Assembly: GCA_021397845.1 (NCBI GenBank)
Contig: CM038047.1
Span: 35,447,601 to 35,511,600, forward strand
Length of the DNA: 64,000 nucleotides
Origin: Areca catechu
Lineage: Eukaryota; Streptophyta; Magnoliopsida; Arecales; Arecaceae
Direction: 5' to 3'
The notes under the pieces were generated by a model. It did not search any database. It had not been told where the DNA came from and saw nothing but the letters and a program-made list of their open reading frames with translations. This document shows positions 23,401-34,636 of the stretch, piece after piece. Position 1 is the first letter of the stretch, and each line of letters starts with the position of its first letter. The translations under genes were made by a program, and so were the position numbers.

Positions 23401-24135
23401 TTTTACTATGTTTGGTGTACCACGTGCTCTGATTAGTGATGAGGGAACACATTTTTGCAATAAACTAATTGACAACTTATTAAAGAAATATGGGGTAACT
23501 AACAAAATTGCTACAACCTATCATCCACAAACTAGCGGATAAGTTGAGGTGTCTAACCGTGAGTTGAAACAAATTTTAGAAAAGACTGTCAGTTTGCATA
23601 GGAGAGATTGGGCAGAAAAACATGATGATGCACTGTGGGCTTATTAACAGCTTTTAAAACACCAATTGGAATGTCCCCATATAGATTAGTGTTTGGAAAA
23701 TCTTGCCATTTGCCTGTAGAGTTAGAGCATAGAGCTTATTGGGCCATTAAATACTTAAATTTTGATTTAACTTCTATGGGTGAGAAAAGAGCATTGCAAC
23801 TGAATGAGATGGATGTGTTTAAAGAGCAAGCTTATGAGAATGCCAAGATCTATAAAGAACGAACCAAGAGATGGCATGACATACACATCATGAGAAAGGA
23901 GTTTGATGTTGGACAACATGTTTTACTCTTTAATTCCATACTAAAATTGTTTCTAGGTAAGCTTCGATCTAAATGGTATGGACCATATACTGTGACACAA
24001 GTTTTTCCCTATGGAGCAGTGGAGGTGAAGGATCAAAAAGGTATCACTTTTAAGGTAAATGGGCAAAGACTGAAACCATATGTTAGTGGTAGCTTGGAAT
24101 CTTTCAAAGCCATCATTATGATGAGAGACCCATAA
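20417..24135 (+). pseudogene. pol of the Athila-type element (protease, RT, RNase H, integrase), with stops and shifts
   Basis: Protease lies near 20420-20900, with the active-site region FNELIDLGASINLMPL (Asp-Leu-Gly instead of Asp-Ser-Gly) and a TGA where ILGRPFLNTG is expected (20870). RT lies at 21140-22250 with WRVCIDYRKLNDATRKDHF, MPFGLCNAPTTFQRYMM and the catalytic motif IFMDDFSVFG. RNase H is at 22310-22790 (FELMCDASDEAIGAVLGQ, YTDHSALKFLF). Integrase has its zinc region at 23030-23190 (CDRCQRTGN), the core at 23260-23540 (GIDFMGPFPNS, SDEGTHFCN) and the C-terminus (LRSKWYGPYTV) near 23965. Breaks: frameshift near 21545-21590, stops at 22041, about 22219, 22958, 23252 and 23540. Catalytic residues are mostly still present. 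Confidence 0.88.
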
Positions 24136-24170
24136 AGAGAGGACAGTCTAGCTATAGACTTTAAATATAG

Positions 24171-24190
24171 CGCTGGTTGGGAGGCAACCC
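24171..24190 (+). other. Conserved hairpin after Athila pol, first copy
   Basis: CGCTGGTTGGGAGGCAACCC; the segment TTGGGAGGCAACCCAA is a perfect 5-bp stem with a 6-base loop. It is a known feature of the Athila 3' region. A second copy lies at 25813-25832. Confidence 0.55.
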
Positions 24191-24307
24191 AACAGTCTTT
24201 CCCTTTTTGCTTTAGTTTGTTTTATATTTTTTTTTCTTCTTCAATTTATTGATTTTGGTTGTTTTTCTTGTTAGATGTGGCTACCATTGAAGTCTCTAAT
24301 TATCTAT

Positions 24308-25732
24308 TGTTGCCGATCTCGCCGCCGCGCCCGTGCCACGGATCTGCCGATCCTACCAGACCGCCTAGCTCCTGGAGCCTCCTGGCTGGAGCGAACCTGC
24401 AAGAGAGGGTCAGAAGACCCTTGCCGGGGATCCCGACGAGGGAGCTCCGACGGTCAAGTTAGTAGACGGCGAGAAGGAACAGATTCTCTAAGACGGACCC
24501 CCGAAGGAGTCCCAGACTCAGAGAATTTACTAGCAAGAAAGGTGCTGTAAGGACCAGAAACCCGGCCTTGGCCTCCTTGCCGAGCTCACGCCAAGCGATC
24601 CCCTCTCGAGACCCTGGATCTTACTCTCGGAGCGGGGCTTTTGGCCACTATTTCTTACTCGTCCCCGCTTACCTGGTCTCCTCCAACTTCCTTCCTTTTA
24701 TCTCCTCCCGCTGTCCGTCTGTCTTCTGCTCATGGGAGGCTCCCCTTTCCATCCTTTTCTCTTTCCCCTTTTGGTTTTGAGGGCCAGGCGGCTTTCCGAC
24801 CTCGTTCGCTGAGCCCAGCGAGGAAAGGGTAAAGACAAAAGAAGGGGGGTGGCGCCGGCAAGGCGGCCGGTCAGACCTCGGGCCCAGTGAGGGCGCTCTC
24901 CTTCCTAAGTGCCAGCGCTGTCCGTTTAGGGGCCCTGTTTTGTCAGAACTGCGCCTCTCGACTGCAAGACTTGTCGGGCCGACGTAAGTGGTATTTCGCG
25001 TGCCGCCGCAATCTGTACGGGGCGCCGTCTGTGATGCGCACGGCTCGAGGGCCAACCTCGGAACCTGCACCTCTTTCTTTGGGATCTTCTCTATACGGGC
25101 GGCCTGACCTCGGCCGAGGTGGACCCCTCCTGGGTGGACACCTGGCGAGGTGGCAGGAGGGCGCTCGGCTTCGGCCGAGGTGGACCCGTCTCCTGGGGCC
25201 ACCTGGCGAATGAGCGAAGGAGCAGCCGACCTCGGCCGAGGTGGACCCCTCCTGGGTGGACACCTGGCGAGGTGGCAGGAGGGCGCTCGGCTTCGGCCGA
25301 GGTGGACCCGTCTCCGGGGGCCACCTGACGAAGGAGCGAAGGAACAGCCGACCTCGACCGAGGTGGACCCCTCCTGGGTGGACACCTGGCGAGGTGGCAG
25401 GAGGGCGCTCGGCTTCGGCCGAGGTGGACCCATCTCCGGGGGCCACCTAGCGAAGGAGCGAAGGAGCAGCCGACCTCGGCCGAGGTGGACCCCTCTTGGG
25501 TGGACACCTGGCGAGGCGGCGGGAGGAGCCCTGTACCGAACTCGACTTCGGCGAGGGCGGTAACGTCTCGGGATATCACCTGGTGAGGTAGCCTGGGGGG
25601 GCAAGGGCCGAGCTCGACCTCGGTAGCGCAGAAGCCGAGGCTGACTCGGTCGAAGAAACCTCCACGTGGCTCGATCATACCTGACGGAATCTGAGACCGG
25701 CCACGTCATCATTACAGCCGTAACACCTATCA
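24308..25732 (-). mobile_element. GC-rich solo LTR (Tat-like) inside the Athila 3' region
   Basis: A sharply GC-rich block in AT-rich Athila sequence. It begins with TGTTGCCG and contains 'AGGGAGCTCCGACGGTCAAG' and 'AGATTCTCTAAGACGGACCC', which parallel 'GCACTCTGACGGTCAAGTC' and 'AACAGATCCTCCTGATCGGG' in the Tat LTR at 4125-4180. It ends near '...CCGTAACACCTATCA' (TGATAGG on the minus strand). No internal coding region follows, so a solo LTR is the simplest reading. I could not find a matching target duplication, and the right edge is uncertain by ~25 bp. The 354-codon minus frame here comes from tandem repeats. Confidence 0.55.
25095..25530. repeat. ~121-bp tandem array in the solo LTR, about four units
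   Basis: 'CCGAGGTGGACCCCTCCTGG' recurs at about 25118, 25239, 25361 and 25482. Each unit also carries a half-unit, 'CTTCGGCCGAGGTGGACCC'. All six frames stay largely open, which explains the overlapping long ORFs. Confidence 0.85.
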
Positions 25733-25812
25733 AAGGTGATCAAAGGTGCGACTGACACATGCAAAGATGGAGTGAACAAACAGAATGTCGGGCTAACGAC
25801 ATTAAACAAATG

Positions 25813-25832
25813 CGCTGTTTGGGAGGCAACCC
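25813..25832 (+). other. Conserved hairpin after Athila pol, second copy
   Basis: CGCTGTTTGGGAGGCAACCC, preceded by GTCGGGCTAACGAC. The first copy is preceded by the comparable GTCTAGCTATAGAC. An Athila element normally has this block once. Confidence 0.55.
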
Positions 25833-26098
25833 AAGGGAGGCCAACTGGCCGTGATCAGATTTACATTCTTTATCCTTTCTCTATTTATATTTGTAGGCAT
25901 TAAATCTATTTTTATCTTTTCTTTGCATTTAGGGCTTTGCATTGAGAGTTGGATAAAAATTAAAAAATAAAAAAATAAAAAGAAAAAATATTTGAGTATT
26001 ATTGGGAAAATTTAATGAGTTGTGAGTTGTCTTAGTGCGTTTAATTAATTGTATAGCTAGTTGCCCGAGGACGTGCAAAAGTTAAGTGTGGATGAATT
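25833..26098 (+). other. Athila 3' untranslated region and polypurine tract
   Basis: AT-rich, non-coding. 'GCAAAAGTTAAGTGTGGATG' directly before the 3' LTR is the likely plus-strand primer region. Confidence 0.5.
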
Positions 26099-28033
26099 TG
26101 ATAGGGACATAATTATACATTTTATTTCTCATTATATTTAATTTAATTGATATATTTATTTTCTCATTGTGATGATTAATGTATAATTTTATGTTTGAGG
26201 ATTAAATTTTCAGATTTGTTTAATTTCGTCCCTTTTACTTCTAGCAGATTTTTTTTTTGAAAATCTTAGAGTCAGAATTGGAAGAAATGGTCTTCAATGA
26301 AGTTGTAGAGCACGATTTTTGGAATCCAACAGCATGAACGGCGTGAATTTGGACTTCAATTGAGCCAGAAAATGATTTTTGAAGGAATGAGAAGGTTGTC
26401 ATAAATTAGCATGACTTTTAAAGCACTGAATTTAAAGCTAATTGGTCCATAAGATGCCCAGACGATCCATTTCCTCTATTGCTACTGGTCCATGGAATAG
26501 ATCCATGGACCACAGGCCTCCTCAAGCCACGATTTCGCCGGGGGAAGATGCCGATCTTCTCCTCTCATCGCCGGGACACTCCTCACGGCCGAAGAAGTCG
26601 GATCTTGCCGGAAAATCCCAGAATCCGTCACCTTCTTCTCTCATGGCCATTTCATCTTCCTCACCACCCCACATGTCATCCTAAGCTACCAAAGCAGGAA
26701 CTCCATCTTCACCGCCGGTCTCCTCCTTCCATGCTTCATCTTCTTCGCCGGACACCACCTTAAGCTGCCGGAAAAATCCAATTCACCTAGTCTCCATGGC
26801 CATTCAAGCTTCCAAAGCACCGGTTCTCCACCCATTGTGAGTCACCATGTCCTCCTTAATGCTGAGAAGACCGAGCATTGCTATTCCTCCCATATCTCCT
26901 CTGTCCGAGCTCACCATCAGCCGCTTGCCATCACTGGTCGTCCACCTCCGTGTCAAGATGTTCGAATGGAAAAGGCGGACTCTGCATGGACAACACCGAA
27001 GGATCGATGACGGATAACATCCAAGAGTTTACATTTTGAGTGGTTTGAGAGAGTGGAGGTTGTGTTGGTCACGAGATCGAAGACAGAGTACCGTAAGGAT
27101 TTTTTTTATGGGTTACGAAGAACCGAAGAAGATCAATGCTAATCTCCTCTACGTCGACGCATATAACTCCACTGCTATAAATAAATGCCATCGCTCAACC
27201 CCAGGGAGAACGCTCGGAAAGCTGACGAATGCAGGAAAGCGCGCGGACGCGGGAAAGAAATCCGAGATCCCTCAGACACATGGAAAAAATCGGAGAACGT
27301 GCTTGATTTGATTTGATTTGATTTTTTTTTCTAACTTTATATTATTTTAGATCATGAATACGTGTAACTAATTATTTTTGCTAAGATTTAAGAATTTAAC
27401 TAATATAATGATTATGAATTTCAATGACTAATTTAATTTTCTGCTTTTACTTGATATTTTTTTTGTGATCGTAATGCTTTGGATGATTTGATTAATTCCT
27501 CAATGAATTTTATCTAGAGTTTAATTGATCTATTAATTTTCTAGGTTGAAAAGTAAAAGAAATCCATATATTTAAATCCTATCTGAATAACTAGGACTGA
27601 TCTATGCAGTAATTAGGATTATAAAAATTTAATGTATCTGAATTATTTAAATCACGTCTTAACCACCGTGGTTAATAATTTTGGATAAGATTAGTGCAAC
27701 TTGAACGAAAGTCATTAATCAATTAAGAAAACCTGCTGGCTTGTAAAACCAAAAAATCAAATTAGCATATTCAAAATTAATTATCACATCGATTTGGTTA
27801 AATTCCTGATGCCTTAGCTATTCTAGATTCTATATTCTTCTAAAACTTTGCGACCATCTTAGTTTAATAGTTTTTTTAATTTCCAATTTATTTTTTTTTT
27901 TACTCGAAGTTAATTGTCCAAACAATATAAGTAGGTACTATAATTTGGATGATTGTCTCTGATCCTAGAGGACGATATTGGGTTACTATCCTGTATTACT
28001 TGCACGACCGGTATGCTTGCCGAACACGTGTCA
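26099..28033 (+). repeat. 3' LTR of the Athila-type element
   Basis: Begins TGATAGGGACATAATTATAC and ends GAACACGTGTCA, matching 16705-18650 along its length with scattered substitutions. Single TATAAATA at 27176-27183. Confidence 0.9.
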
Positions 28034-28170
28034 TATAATAAAATATCTAAAATTTAGGTATTACCAATAAAGTTAATAGTATCACAGGTTTGCCATCGAT
28101 AATACTTATATCATCGATAGGAAATCATTATTAGCGATGGTATAATTCCATCACTAATAGTTCTACTTAG
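28034..28170. repeat. Dyad-rich flank beyond the Athila element
   Basis: Contains 'GCCATCGATAATACTTATAT' / 'ATCGATAGG' and the inverted pair TTAGCGATGG / CCATCACTAA around 28133-28160. The 'GGAAATCATTATTAGCGATG' stretch matches the other side of the Athila element (16671-16699). It may be a small DNA-transposon remnant. Confidence 0.4.
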
Positions 28171-28861
28171 AAACCCCTCCGATATCCATTTTTTCATTTC
28201 CTGCTTTAGGTATTTTTGCCTCTTCATCTTTTCAACCCCTTGTTGCTTCCTATTAAGCTCCAAGCCTCCCTCCACCCCAATGCCACCGAAATCTGATGAC
28301 CCTCGATGCCACTGGCCATCATCTTCCCTATCCACCACCTCTTCTTGCCAAATGGTGAGACATCCCTCCACCATTGTGTTCATTGAAATCCCATGCCCCC
28401 CCAAGTGTTGCTGATCATCTTCCCACCCCCACCCCCTTGGTTGCTACCGGCCATTATCTTCCCGACCCCTTGCCCCTTCTCGTCGAACTCCCATGCCTCC
28501 CTCCCCCTTGGCACAACTGAACTCCCATGCACCCCCTCAGTGCCGCCGATCATTGTGCACCTCCTCTTGCTTGCTTTGATAGTCATGCTTCCCCCTGTGC
28601 TCCATTGGTCACCCTACATCCCCCTACGCATCACCCTCATCAAGCCCCCTGGTGCTCTGCTAGTTGCATGCATTCCTCCTTACAAGCTACCGCCACCAAG
28701 ATCCCACCATGCATCCTCTCTCCCAGATACATCTCCTTCCCTCGGGTGCCGCCATCTAGTGGTGCATTCTGGTTTTTTTTGGCTGGTCCAGTCGGTCTAT
28801 CATTTATGGGGCTTAGTAAGTATTAGCAATGATGATGGCAATGGTAAGAGAGCTGTTACTA
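28171..28861. other. Pyrimidine-rich sequence, no gene called
   Basis: The C+T bias of the plus strand (28380-28760) opens frames of up to 162 codons dominated by Pro, Ser, Leu and His. Nothing resembles a known family, so these are treated as compositional. Confidence 0.4.
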
Positions 28862-29085
28862 AAGATTTAATTTATATTTAATTAATTACCTAATTACTTA
28901 GTTAAGTAATACATTATAAATTAGTTATTTATGTAATTAATTAGTTAATTAATTAATTAGTAAGTTATTTTTTAATTAAATATTTGTTAATTAATTAGTC
29001 ATTTATTTAATTAATTTATTAGTTATTTAGTTAATTAATAAGTTGTTTAATAATTAATTAATTAATTATTTATTTATTTAATTAG
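28862..29085. repeat. Low-complexity TTAATTAA-type sequence
   Basis: Dense runs of TTAATTAATTAG-like words; a shorter patch recurs at 29415-29500. Confidence 0.8.
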
Positions 29086-29569
29086 CACCTCCAAGGTGCC
29101 AAGATGATAGTCCAATTGGATAGGGCCTTATCTCATATCCATTTGGTACAAGTTCAAGGAAGGAAGCTATGGCTTACTCGATTAAATCTTGGATTAATCC
29201 CTGGAGCTCGCATCAGGTGGGGTGAGTGGGGCTAAGGTTGCTTCTTATTTCCTATACTATCTAGCCACCACCTTGGTGGTATTAAGTTGACATATTTATC
29301 TTTGGATAGGAAGAGGTTGTGAAAATTCAGTGCCTTGCATCATTTCCCAACAAGGTGGGGCCTTTGAGAATACCTACACTGGATTTACCCCAATCTCTCT
29401 TACCTTTTAAAAGTAATAAAATAAAATAAAATAATTATTCAATTAAATAACTATATATTGATTAATTAATTAGATGTTTATTACTTAATTAGTTAAAGAG
29501 CTATACATGATATGCATCTTGCATGCATGGGATTCAGGTCATGGCATATAGAGCAACAAGCTAGGATCC
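29086..29569. other. No gene seen
   Basis: Mixed unique-looking and AT-rich sequence without coding signal. Confidence 0.4.
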
Positions 29570-29850
29570 TATATTTTGATATCAAGGTATGCTAATGGAT
29601 GCTTATTTTGAAATGGAAGGTATTGGAAATTGGTGGTGCTTTAGTTATGTAGCTGCTATCCTTGCTGGTTGAAGGAATAAGGTATCAAGAAAGATGTCTC
29701 ATTGTGTTATCCCTTCTCCAGTGAAAATCAGCCTTTACTGATAAGGTCTTTAGATTCATGGCACTGCTATGGTAGTTGATGGCGTATCCTTGTATCTCAG
29801 GGCATCCAAGAAATTTTTTAGAGTCATACAAGGGATCCTAACATTACTAG
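29570..29850. repeat. Diverged single arm of the foldback family
   Basis: 'GCTAATGGATGCTTATTTTG' and, further on, 'AGTGAAAATCAGCCTTTACT' follow in the order and spacing seen in the right arm of 2168-3413 ('GATAGATGCTCATCTTAGAG' and 'TGTGAAAACTGATCTTTGGT'). Similarity is modest and needs an alignment. Confidence 0.4.
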
Positions 29851-29864
29851 TGAGGATTAATGTT

Positions 29865-29971
29865 ATTGATTAATTAATATTTTATAATTTTATCATGTTT
29901 TAATATATATGAACTATTGTTATTGATAAATTAATGTTTTATAATATTATTATATTTTAATATATATGAAC
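29865..29971. repeat. ~60-bp tandem duplication at the CACTA insertion site
   Basis: 'TTTTAATATATATGAAC' occurs at about 29898 and again at 29955, each preceded by a related AT-rich stretch. The second copy ends exactly where the CACTA end begins. Confidence 0.6.
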
Positions 29972-30360
29972 CACTACAAAAAATTGAGCTACATCAACGT
30001 GAAAAATACGTGAATAAAAGCTTAAAAAATATGGACATATGCCTACACCCACATTGGTACACATGTTTGGTTAAACGTGGATATGTCCGGCATGGGTGTA
30101 GCTTATAGCCATGTTTTTTTTCTCGTGTATGTACCCCACGTAATATCTAACATAAGTAAGATTATATACGTAGATATAAATCTAGTCTATACCTTCCTTT
30201 ATAAAACGTGGATAATTAAATACACATGAATTAAAATTCATTGAAATTAACAAAACATGGATATAAATAAACCTGTACTATCAATAATAAAATATGGATA
30301 TATAATTAAATATAGTCTTGCTCAATCCAATTTCAAAATATGGATCACCTGTAATAACAA
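29972..30360. repeat. Left terminus and subterminal repeats of the CACTA element
   Basis: After the CACTAC end come repeated AACGTGGATATG, AAAACGTGGATA, AAACATGGATATA and AAATATGGATATA words on both strands. Such arrays are the binding region for the element-encoded TnpA-type protein in CACTA elements. Confidence 0.65.
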
Positions 30361-30806
30361 ATAAAAATAGAAAGACATAAAATAACTACAAACAAGATAA
30401 TTTTCATCATTATATTAAACATAGTTGAACATACATGATGGTAGTCTCACAAAAATATTGTCTTAATAGCTTTGTTAATTTCATCAAAATCCAAAGAACA
30501 AGAAATAAAATATAGTACTAATTTCAAAAAAAAGTAAATACTAGAACTCAAAATATATCATAAAACAAGTTCCAACTATTTTGTTACACCATAAAAAAAA
30601 TAAAGATAAAGTAAACTTTGCAAAATCTCTATATCTTCCCTTGACACCTTTTATTATATCACTTGAATCTGCAAAAGAAAGGAATCATATAAATATACAT
30701 AATTTCAAAGCTAGTATAAATTATTGTTAAACTAATAATGTACACGGATACATACATAATCTTTCTACCAAATAATGTAAGTGCCCACAGCATGTTTCAT
30801 TAAAGA

Positions 30807-32655
30807 TCAACTTTTGTCTTTTACAAGCAATGAAGCATCGGGCTCAATTGCATAAGAAACAAAAACCTCACAAAACACATCTACCAAACTTTTACCCATC
30901 AACATCTTGCCTTTATCATCAAAAATAAATGTTCCTTTGCCTACTTCTTTCTATGAGATATCCAAAAAAATTTCTTCTTCACCCTGCAAGTACTGATTTC
31001 ATATAATATAATGAATAAGTCCGGATGATTCATCATTTAATAACATTGTACCATTCTATTAAAATATATAAATTCATTAAAATAAATTTCGCTTATAGTT
31101 TTAGATGATTCAAGAATGGATAATATGTTCACTTGAAATGAGTTTAGTTCAACTCTATCACCATTCTAGAAATAATAGAGTTAGCCAACTTTCTTAAAAA
31201 ATATTAAATTACAAGTATTGCATAAAATAATGATATCATAAATATCTCTGGATTATGTTTGCTACTGACAGATGACATTTTATCTATCTTTGATGAATGA
31301 TCATCAGCTTCTTTCATATTGGTAATACCTTATTAATAAATAAGTACAGTAATAGTTAAATTTATTAATCAAATAGCAAGTAGAATAAATGATCATCAAG
31401 TTCTTCCATGATATTTTCATATTTTCAAAAAATCAGAATAATTCTGAAAATAAAGATTAAGTTATCCAATCTCATTCATATAAAAATAAAAAAAGAATTA
31501 CACATTTAACTAAAGTACTCACCAAAATTGTTGAACCATAATTATTTGCTACTTGGACTTGGAGTGTTCCAACTTGACCTGCCAAATCATTAATCATTTT
31601 ACGCAAACTCTCATTTTCCTTTTTCAAGACTTTATTTATTGCTTTAGAGCTCCACAATGAACTAGGAATTGGTCCAATCCCTAAGCAATGGATCATGAGT
31701 GGTCTTTCTTTGCCAAACTGTTTAGAAAATACTTCATCCTCTTCTACATCTTTAAACATTTTCTTTTGATTCTAGTAAATATGTATGTATTAATTACAAA
31801 AAATAAATATTACAATGAAATATAAGATAGACTTATAGTTTGATTGACTAATAAAGGATACTTACAACTAGTCCAGCAGCAGCATCATTTATAGGTTTAC
31901 CATTCTTTCTAGTACGAGTCTTCACCCATATGCAGGGATGGCTTAATTTTTTTCCTATCCTTTTGAACTAAGTATACAATATAAGAAAAAATTAGTTGAA
32001 CATAACACACATATTTCTCAAAGCAAGCACTTAAAAAAATTTGGATGGGTTTCACATATAGATGATTGATTTGCGCGAAGCTCCTTAGTCCTGCACAATG
32101 GAAATACTTATACTTCTTCTTGTAGTCAACGTTGATTTCTGTCATTTTCTGTCATTGTTCCATATATACCAAAATTTAAAATCGATATTAACTATTATAC
32201 AAAATTGATTTTAACCAATAAAAAATAATAATTTCTATATACCTGCCATTGTAGAGTAGGCTACTGTCTATAGCTTCCCAAAGTTCAATTTTAGTGGTCT
32301 TAGATATCTTTCGCCAATCATTTACACTAACTGGCAGCTGCTCATCAAATTTTATTAGGCTAGTCAAAAAGCTCATAAATGATTGCTCACCATCTCCAAT
32401 TGGCTGTCCATTCTCATTCCACTCTACATGAATCATCTTATCAAAATCCAACGTATGCACATCTTTTATTTGTGTCTTACCACGATACTTTTTAGGAGGT
32501 GGCTTTTCAGGTTGGGATATCTCTTCCTCTTTTGAGGATACACCAGTATCATCTTCATGTACACTGCTCTGCTTGTCAATGTCTTGCGTAGTTATACTCC
32601 TTTTTGCACATTCAACAGAATCTAAACCAGCCACAAAGGAATCCAACTCCGTCAT
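30807..32655 (-). pseudogene. CACTA accessory protein gene (Ptta/En/Spm 'transposase_24' type), spliced, broken
   Basis: Four minus-strand exons are visible. Exon 32655-32243 encodes an acidic N-terminus, then RGKTQIKDVHTLDFDKMI and NDWRKISKTTKIELWEAI, and has donor GTATAT. Exon 31967-31866 encodes HPCIWVKTRTRKNGKPIND, with acceptor TTAG and donor GTAAGT. Exon ~31763-31523 encodes HCLGIGPIPSSLW and a coiled-coil-like KENESLRKMINDLAGQVG, with donor GTGAGT. The last exon 30983-30807 encodes GTFIFDDKGKMLMGKSLVDV and ends at TGA, with an in-frame TAG at 30953. Part of a further exon lies near 32145-32090 (KKKYKYFHCAGLRSFAQI). The order and motifs match the plant En/Spm-type protein family; function is presumed DNA binding in transposition. 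Confidence 0.65.
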
Positions 32656-33366
32656 TGTAAATCAGTGATCATTAAGCTGAATAAATAAAAATCAATAAAT
32701 AATTTTGGAATGCATATAAAAATTTAGTAAGAAGTTAAGATGATTAGAATATAGAAAAAAAGGAATCTTATTTGGAGAGAGAGTTGTGGGAGCATCCTGC
32801 ATTAAAAAATAATAATATGAAGCAAAGTATCCATAATTATTTCCATTTGATTGCATCGGTACCTATTATTATTGAAATATAAACAAAAAAATTAATGACT
32901 ATTATGCTCTATATTTCATGTAAATAAATTATTTTATTTAAGAAATAATTAAAACATGCAAGCTAAAAAATACATATGAAACACTAACACGGCCATTGCC
33001 TTGAATGTCTTAATAAGGGAGGGTGTATGAACATATTGTTAGCCCCCTGCATGGACTAACGAAAAAGCAAAATCAGATCACATGGCATTTCATGTCAGCT
33101 TGTGCAGTCAGGTCAGCTAATCTGCCTGGATCATATAATTCAATAATGGGAAAATGTCATTATGCACCCCAACCACACATTTTGGAATTATGGGAGTGAC
33201 TGAGTGTTATTTTATTCCTTGGAAAAAAAGCTCTTGAACAAGAACCAGCCCATCTCACGGCTTGCACTTGCAAGTGCATAAACTTACTAGTATATCAGTA
33301 AAAAACCACCTCCAGATCTGCATAGAATTCAATTAATATTAAAAAAACACAGAGAAAAAAATATAC
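32656..33366. other. Spacer between CACTA exons and captured SUVR exons
   Basis: AT-rich on the plus strand, with no open frame or splice-bounded exon that I can support. It could be intron of a fused transcript. Confidence 0.4.
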
Positions 33367-34418
33367 CTTTGTTTTCAGTGGGAATTGGGTTAGAAATTGG
33401 GTGAGAGGGATATATCATTGCAATAGGAGTCTCAAATCCTACAGCATCATCATCAAATGGCTCATCTTTGGGTCTGATGAAAGCAATATCATGGTCAGCC
33501 GCATCATTCTTCTCTAGAACCTCGATGCCTGGTTCAATCTTTGGCTCTTTGAAATGGACATCATTTCCTGGATTCTCAATCGATAGGTCTTCATAGGTGA
33601 ACCAGAACAGCTTGCACAGGACTCGCTTGATGAGCATAAGTGGGCACTCTTGTTTCTCTGCAATTTATTTGAAGTGAAATTGGTCCATCTCTATCAGAGG
33701 TATGAGAAGGTTAAGGTGATATGTCCTCACTCACTTCCTGTCTTAAAGAAGGTTGAGGTGATATAGATTGAATTGCCTTGCTTCTAAGATTACTTTGAGA
33801 AGAACAAAGCTCTGCTCTTCTCCATTTAGAATGTATTTCTGGCGAAGCAAATGCTTCTAACTTTTGTCTTTTGAGCAAACTTTCACCAATCCCATCAGAA
33901 TGATACATCGATGACATCAATTTCTCATCCTATTGTCTAATCCTCAAACTCGTTCTGTAAGGCTCTGGCTCATCACTTGCCAAAACAACATTGCTCCTAC
34001 CACTTAAGTCCCAGTTCAATTGATCATTACTTTAACACTACGTATCATGATAAAAAAACTAAAAAGACAGAAAAAGCAAAAGAAGGGTTTCATACATCAT
34101 CAATCATCTTGCTCTTCAGAGCAACGTCCTGAATAGATAATATCAGTTTCAAAATGTCATCAAATAAAGAAGATAGAACCCTCTACATCAGAGTTGAAAA
34201 TCATGCTTATAATAAAATATGCACCTTAGATTCTTGCGCATCAAGTATGGCATCTGCTAGAACTCTATAATTCTTGGCTTCAATGTATTCCCAGTTGTTA
34301 TCATACACCTTGAAAAGATTTTTTAGCACAGGCTTCGCTACATGCATCGGAAACCCAATGGCTTTCATTGCCTTCAATGCTACGAGCGCTCTCTCAGGAA
34401 TCAGGGCCAATTCTAAAT
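33367..34418 (-). pseudogene. Captured 5' exons of a SUVR-type histone H3 lysine methyltransferase (WIYLD domain)
   Basis: Exon 34418-34224 encodes a WIYLD domain: LVALKAMKAIGFPMHVAKPV, LKNLFKVYDNNWEYIEAKNY, RVLADAILDAQESK; donor GTGCAT. WIYLD domains are characteristic of the N-terminus of plant SUVR1/2/4 proteins. The next exon (about 34030-33711) encodes SLLKRQKLEAFASPE and WRRAELCSSQSNLRS. Exon 33657-33367 encodes FKEPKIEPGIEVLEKND and FIRPKDEPFDDD, with acceptor GCAG and donor GTATAT. The pre-SET, SET and post-SET domains are absent, so no methyltransferase activity is encoded. The apparent start is TTG at 34410, where an ATG would be expected, and an in-frame TAG lies at 33932-33930. 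Its 5' UTR lies at 53098-53330, beyond the Copia insertions. Confidence 0.78.
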
Positions 34419-34636
34419 CTGTGCTATCAGAACCTCAAGCAAGAAGAACAAATTTGGCGATGCAAAAACTTAATCCACCAATAGGAAACACATTTAAGAA
34501 GGAGATCAGAAATCATATCTTCTAATAGATTAACACACAGATTCAAGATTTGACTTCAAAGATGCGATAAATCAAGATAAAAGTAGAGATTCTTTGATCG
34601 GAGCATAAAGATAAGGGCTGAGGGGATTGATGGGAT

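Larger units (their letters stand above)
16705..28033 (+). mobile_element. Athila-type Ty3/Gypsy retrotransposon, degraded, with a solo-LTR insertion
   Basis: LTRs of 1946 and 1935 bp (16705-18650 and 26099-28033) both run TGATAGGGACATAAT...GAACACGTGTCA. The primer site 'TGGCATCATTGCCGGGGATC' resembles the Asp-tRNA primer site typical of Athila elements. Gag and pol follow in order on the plus strand. After pol comes the 'TTGGGAGGCAACCCAA' hairpin known from Athila 3' regions. A GC-rich solo LTR interrupts the 3' region at 24308. Flanking 5-mers are TATAT and TATAA (four of five match), a probable decayed target duplication. No envelope-like ORF is visible. Confidence 0.85.

Noticed and set aside
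24669..25733. 354-codon minus-strand frame rich in Pro, Arg and Ser
   Set aside because: Covers the 121-bp array and GC-rich LTR; other frames over the same bases are also open.
28393..28881. 162-codon frame, Pro/Leu/His-rich
   Set aside because: Strong C+T bias opens the frame; no recognisable domain, and the neighbouring frame is open too.
29972..29990. Possibility that the CACTAC word is a chance match
   Set aside because: The A-run after it, the subterminal ACGTGG repeats and CACTA gene exons on the adjacent sequence make chance unlikely.
33367..34418. A functional SUVR gene
   Set aside because: Only N-terminal exons are present, with TTG at the start position, an in-frame TAG and no SET domain; 18 kb of insertions split it from its 5' UTR.
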